Below are positions 61,805-64,000 of a DNA stretch of 64,000 bases, piece after piece. The position numbers and the translations under genes are program-made. The stretch lies in the NCBI RefSeq assembly GCF_030730865.1, contig NZ_JAVALZ010000001.1:372001-436000 (forward strand), given 5' to 3'. Each line of letters begins with the position of its first letter. Position 1 is the stretch's first letter. The DNA comes from Uliginosibacterium sp. 31-16 (GTDB lineage Bacteria > Pseudomonadota > Gammaproteobacteria > Burkholderiales > Rhodocyclaceae). The notes under the pieces were generated by a model. The model ran no database searches, was not told the DNA's origin, and worked only from the letters and a program-made list of their open reading frames with translations.

Positions 61805-62233
61805 ATGTCCAGCAATCAACAGGAAGACGGCTTCGACTTTGTCCGCAAGATGTGGGGCAACATGGGTTTCGGCCTGCCCGGCATGGTGACCCCCACGCTG
61901 GATGTCGATGAACTCGAACGCCGCATCAAGGATCTGAAGGCCGTCGAAGGCTGGCTGAAGATCAACCTCGGCACCCTGCAGATGACCATTCAGGGGCTGG
62001 AGGTCCAGCGCTCCACGCTGGCCGCCATGCAGGCCATGGGCAAGGCCGGTGCTGAAGGCGACAACCCCTTCGCCAACCCGGCGCTGTGGGCCTGGCCTTT
62101 CGGCAACCCCGAGCAACAGGCCACCGCCCCGGCCACCCCGCCGGCAGAGTCCCCCGCTGCCCCCACCGCGGACAGCGCTGACCCCGCCGACGCTCCGCAA
62201 CCCAAACCCAAGGCAACACCCCGGAAGTCATGA
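61805..62233 (+). CDS. phaM: PhaM-like polyhydroxyalkanoate granule-associated protein
   Basis: 142 residues. The N-terminal half (FVRKMWGNMGFGLPGMVTPT, LDVDELERRIKDLKAVEGWL, LQMTIQGLEVQRSTLAAM) matches PhaM. In Ralstonia PhaM activates PHA synthase and links granules to the nucleoid through a basic tail. The C-terminal third here is Pro/Ala-rich and ends KPKATPRKS; it is less basic than the PAKKA-repeat tail of the model protein. AAAGGA lies six bases before ATG 61805. The stop overlaps the next start by ATGA. Confidence 0.88.
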   Translation: MSSNQQEDGFDFVRKMWGNMGFGLPGMVTPTLDVDELERRIKDLKAVEGWLKINLGTLQMTIQGLEVQRSTLAAMQAMGKAGAEGDNPFANPALWAWPFGNPEQQATAPATPPAESPAAPTADSADPADAPQPKPKATPRKS

Positions 62234-63318
62234 ATTCACCCCGCTTTGCCAGTGCATGGGCCTCAGCCGCCGGCTGGGAAGATGCGCTGCACGCCATCAT
62301 CGCCGAATTGCCGCGCCTGCCTCAGGCCAACCTCGGTTTCCTGTACGTATCCGATCATTTCGCCTTCGCGCTTGAACCCATCCTGACCCGCCTGCGCCAG
62401 CACACCGGCGTGCTTGAATGGGTCGGCGCCACCGGTGTCGGCGTGCTAGGCACGCACGGCGCGGCCCTTGATGCACCGGGTATCTCGGTGATGCTGGGCG
62501 CCTTCCCGCTCGACAGCTTCCGCGTCTTTTCCGGGCGCAAGCCCCTGCCGCGCGACTTCGCGCCTTACGCGGCGCTGGTGCATGCCGATCCGCTGACCCC
62601 GGACATGAGCGAGCTGGTGCAGGACATGGCCCTCAAGGTGCGTGGCGGGCGGCTGGCCGGCGGACTTGCCAGCGCCCGCCAGCAAGCCTTCCAGATCGCC
62701 GGCGAGGCGCTCACCGGCGGGCTCTCCGGCGTCGCTTTCAATGACCAGATCCAGACCCTGACCGGAGTCAGTCAGGGTTGTTCGCCGCTGCCCGGCAGCT
62801 GGCGCATCACCAAGGCGCAGGACACGCTGATCGAGGCCATCAACGGCCGCCCCGCCGTTGATGTCTTCCGCGAAGCCGCCGGCCCGGCACTCGGCGCCGA
62901 TCTGCGGCGCGCCGTCAGCAGCCTGCTGGTGGGGCTGACCGATGACGACGAAGACCGCCGCCGCTTCGCCGCCCGCCGCATCGTGGCGCTGGACGTGCGC
63001 ACCGGCCGCATCGCCATCAACGAATCCGTGGAGAAAGGCCAGAGCATGGTCTTCCTGCAGCGCGACGAAGCGGCGGCCCGCGCCGATCTGGCGCGCATGC
63101 TCGGCGAACTCAAGGCCGCCTGCCCGCACCCGCCCAAGGGCGGCATTTACGTCAGTTGCGCCTCGCGCGGCGGGGTGATGTTCGAGCGCGACGACAGCGA
63201 GCTGGAGATGATCCGCGAAGTGTTCGGCGACATCCCGCTGGCCGGCTTCTTCGCCGCAGGCGAGATTGCCGGCGACCACCTCTTTGGTCAGACCGGCACC
63301 CTCACGCTTTTCGTTTGA
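62230..63318 (+). CDS. FIST domain protein (FIST N and FIST C)
   Basis: 362 residues without signal or membrane segment. The N-terminal FIST domain (about 35-220) includes GVLEWVGATGVGVLGTHGA; the C-terminal FIST domain (about 225-345) includes DLARMLGELKAACPHPPKGG, GIYVSCASRGGVMFERDDSE and PLAGFFAAGEIAG. FIST domains are thought to bind small ligands such as amino acids and often belong to signalling proteins. Translational coupling to phaM (ATGA overlap) suggests a joint function linked to carbon storage, which is inference. Confidence 0.88.
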   Translation: MNSPRFASAWASAAGWEDALHAIIAELPRLPQANLGFLYVSDHFAFALEPILTRLRQHTGVLEWVGATGVGVLGTHGAALDAPGISVMLGAFPLDSFRVFSGRKPLPRDFAPYAALVHADPLTPDMSELVQDMALKVRGGRLAGGLASARQQAFQIAGEALTGGLSGVAFNDQIQTLTGVSQGCSPLPGSWRITKAQDTLIEAINGRPAVDVFREAAGPALGADLRRAVSSLLVGLTDDDEDRRRFAARRIVALDVRTGRIAINESVEKGQSMVFLQRDEAAARADLARMLGELKAACPHPPKGGIYVSCASRGGVMFERDDSELEMIREVFGDIPLAGFFAAGEIAGDHLFGQTGTLTLFV

Positions 63319-63395
63319 GCCTGCCTGCAGAGCGGCCCCTGGCGGGCCTCTGCAAACACCTACTCGCAAGACTCGCTCCCGTCTTAGTTCTTGCG

Positions 63396-63437
63396 GCATG
63401 TCTGCCGAAGAAGGCCGCTGCATGCGGCTCTTCAGGC
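63396..63437. repeat. Intergenic inverted-repeat element, copy 4
   Basis: GCATGTCTGCCGAAGAAGGC followed by CGCTGCATGCGGCTCTTCAGGC, an imperfect palindrome matching copies 1-3. It sits between the convergent FIST and ABC permease genes. Confidence 0.6.
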
Positions 63438-63443
63438 GATGCT

Positions 63444-64000
63444 TCACATCGCCGCGTTCTGCCCGCGATTGGCCCAGCCGGTGATGTGCCGCTCCAGACG
63501 GGCGAACACCTCGTACATCATCACCCCCATCACTCCGATCACGAACAGCCCGGCGAACACCAGCGGCATGTTCATCGAGGAGCTGGCGCTCATCATCAGG
63601 TAGCCGATGCCGACGTTGGAAGCCACCGTCTCGGACATCACCGAGCCGACGAAAGCCAGGGTGATCGCCACCTTCAGCGAGGCAAAGAAGAAGGGCATGG
63701 AGCGCGGCAGACCGACCTTGATCAGGATGTCCAGCTTCGAGGCGCCGAGCGAGCGCAGCACATCTTCCAGCTCCGGCTCCAGCGTGGACAGGCCCGCCGC
63801 CACGTTCACCACCACCGGGAAGAACGAAATCAGGAAGGCGGTGAGGATCGCCGGCACCGTGCCGATGCCGAACCACACCACCAGCACCGGCACGAAGGCC
63901 ACCTTGGGAATGCTGTTGAAGCCGACCAGCATCGGGTAGAGCGCCTTGTAGATGATCGGCGAAGAGCCGACCAGCATGCCCAGCAGCGCGCCTACCGCCA
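63444..64000 (-). CDS. ABC transporter permease, NitT/TauT family (SsuC/TauC-like), 5' end missing
   Basis: The last 185 codons of a gene that enters from the right edge; the frame stays open to base 64000. Several membrane helices are visible (VGFNSIPKVAFVPVLVVWFG, ILTAFLISFFPVVVNVAAG, VFAGLFVIGVMGVMMYEVF). The cytoplasmic EAA loop reads EDVLRSLGASKLDILIKVGLPRS. Family members import sulfonates, nitrate, cyanate, riboflavin or pyrimidine precursors; the substrate cannot be told without the neighbouring binding-protein gene. The ATG at 63977 is internal, not the start. Confidence 0.9.
   Translation of the reverse strand, partial: AVGALLGMLVGSSPIIYKALYPMLVGFNSIPKVAFVPVLVVWFGIGTVPAILTAFLISFFPVVVNVAAGLSTLEPELEDVLRSLGASKLDILIKVGLPRSMPFFFASLKVAITLAFVGSVMSETVASNVGIGYLMMSASSSMNMPLVFAGLFVIGVMGVMMYEVFARLERHITGWANRGQNAAM

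Overview
The window looks like a chromosomal segment of a betaproteobacterium, most likely from the Rhodocyclales/Burkholderiales side of the class. The reasons are high GC with GC-rich third positions, the gene order tRNA-Tyr/Gly/Thr-tuf-tRNA-Trp-secE-nusG-rplKAJL-rpoBC-rpsLG-fusA-tuf-rpsJ-(S10/spc/alpha operons), a PhaM-type polyhydroxybutyrate granule protein, an HldE2 (RfaE2) split heptose enzyme, and Bordetella/Neisseria-like start and domain architectures. Genus assignment is inference only. There is no sign of prophage, insertion sequence, plasmid or CRISPR.

Region 1 (1-19,500) is housekeeping plus accessory genes. It holds the 5' end of argJ and an HDOD-GAF signalling protein. A three-gene operon follows: a short KdpD-like kinase, KdpE, and the Kup potassium transporter. 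Next come a patatin-fold protein that has lost its catalytic serine, the NAD-cap/NADH hydrolase NudC, an orphan TRAP-type binding protein, a DHA2 drug-efflux-like MFS protein, a 7TMR-DISM histidine kinase, an Atm1-type ABC exporter, HldE2, a lipoprotein pectinesterase, cysteine synthase and a MalY/PatB C-S lyase.

Region 2 (19,600-24,250) carries a small HTH-receiver regulator, ssb, and the divergently transcribed uvrA. A bidirectional terminator closes uvrA and the ribosomal cluster tail to tail.

Region 3 (24,260-56,372) is one 32-kb minus-strand block holding most ribosomal protein genes, RNA polymerase alpha, beta and beta', SecY, SecE, NusG, IF-1, EF-G, two almost identical tuf copies and four tRNA genes. 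Transcription starts at a strong sigma70-type promoter before tRNA-Tyr. Terminator-like hairpins lie after the upstream tuf, rplA, rplL, rpsG and the downstream tuf. Two matching promoters (TTGCAT, 18 bp, TAGAAT) lie before rplC and rplN and divide the cluster into separate transcription units.

Region 4 (56,489-64,000) has a membrane-anchored methyltransferase, an orphan ParA-like ATPase, and a three-part signalling locus. That locus consists of a LuxR-type response regulator divergent from a periplasmic ABC-type binding protein, which is translationally coupled to a hybrid histidine kinase. It is followed by a coupled phaM-FIST pair and a truncated NitT/TauT-type ABC permease running off the right end. 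A family of short CTGAAGAG/CTCTTCAG inverted-repeat elements is scattered through the intergenic spaces of regions 1, 2 and 4.
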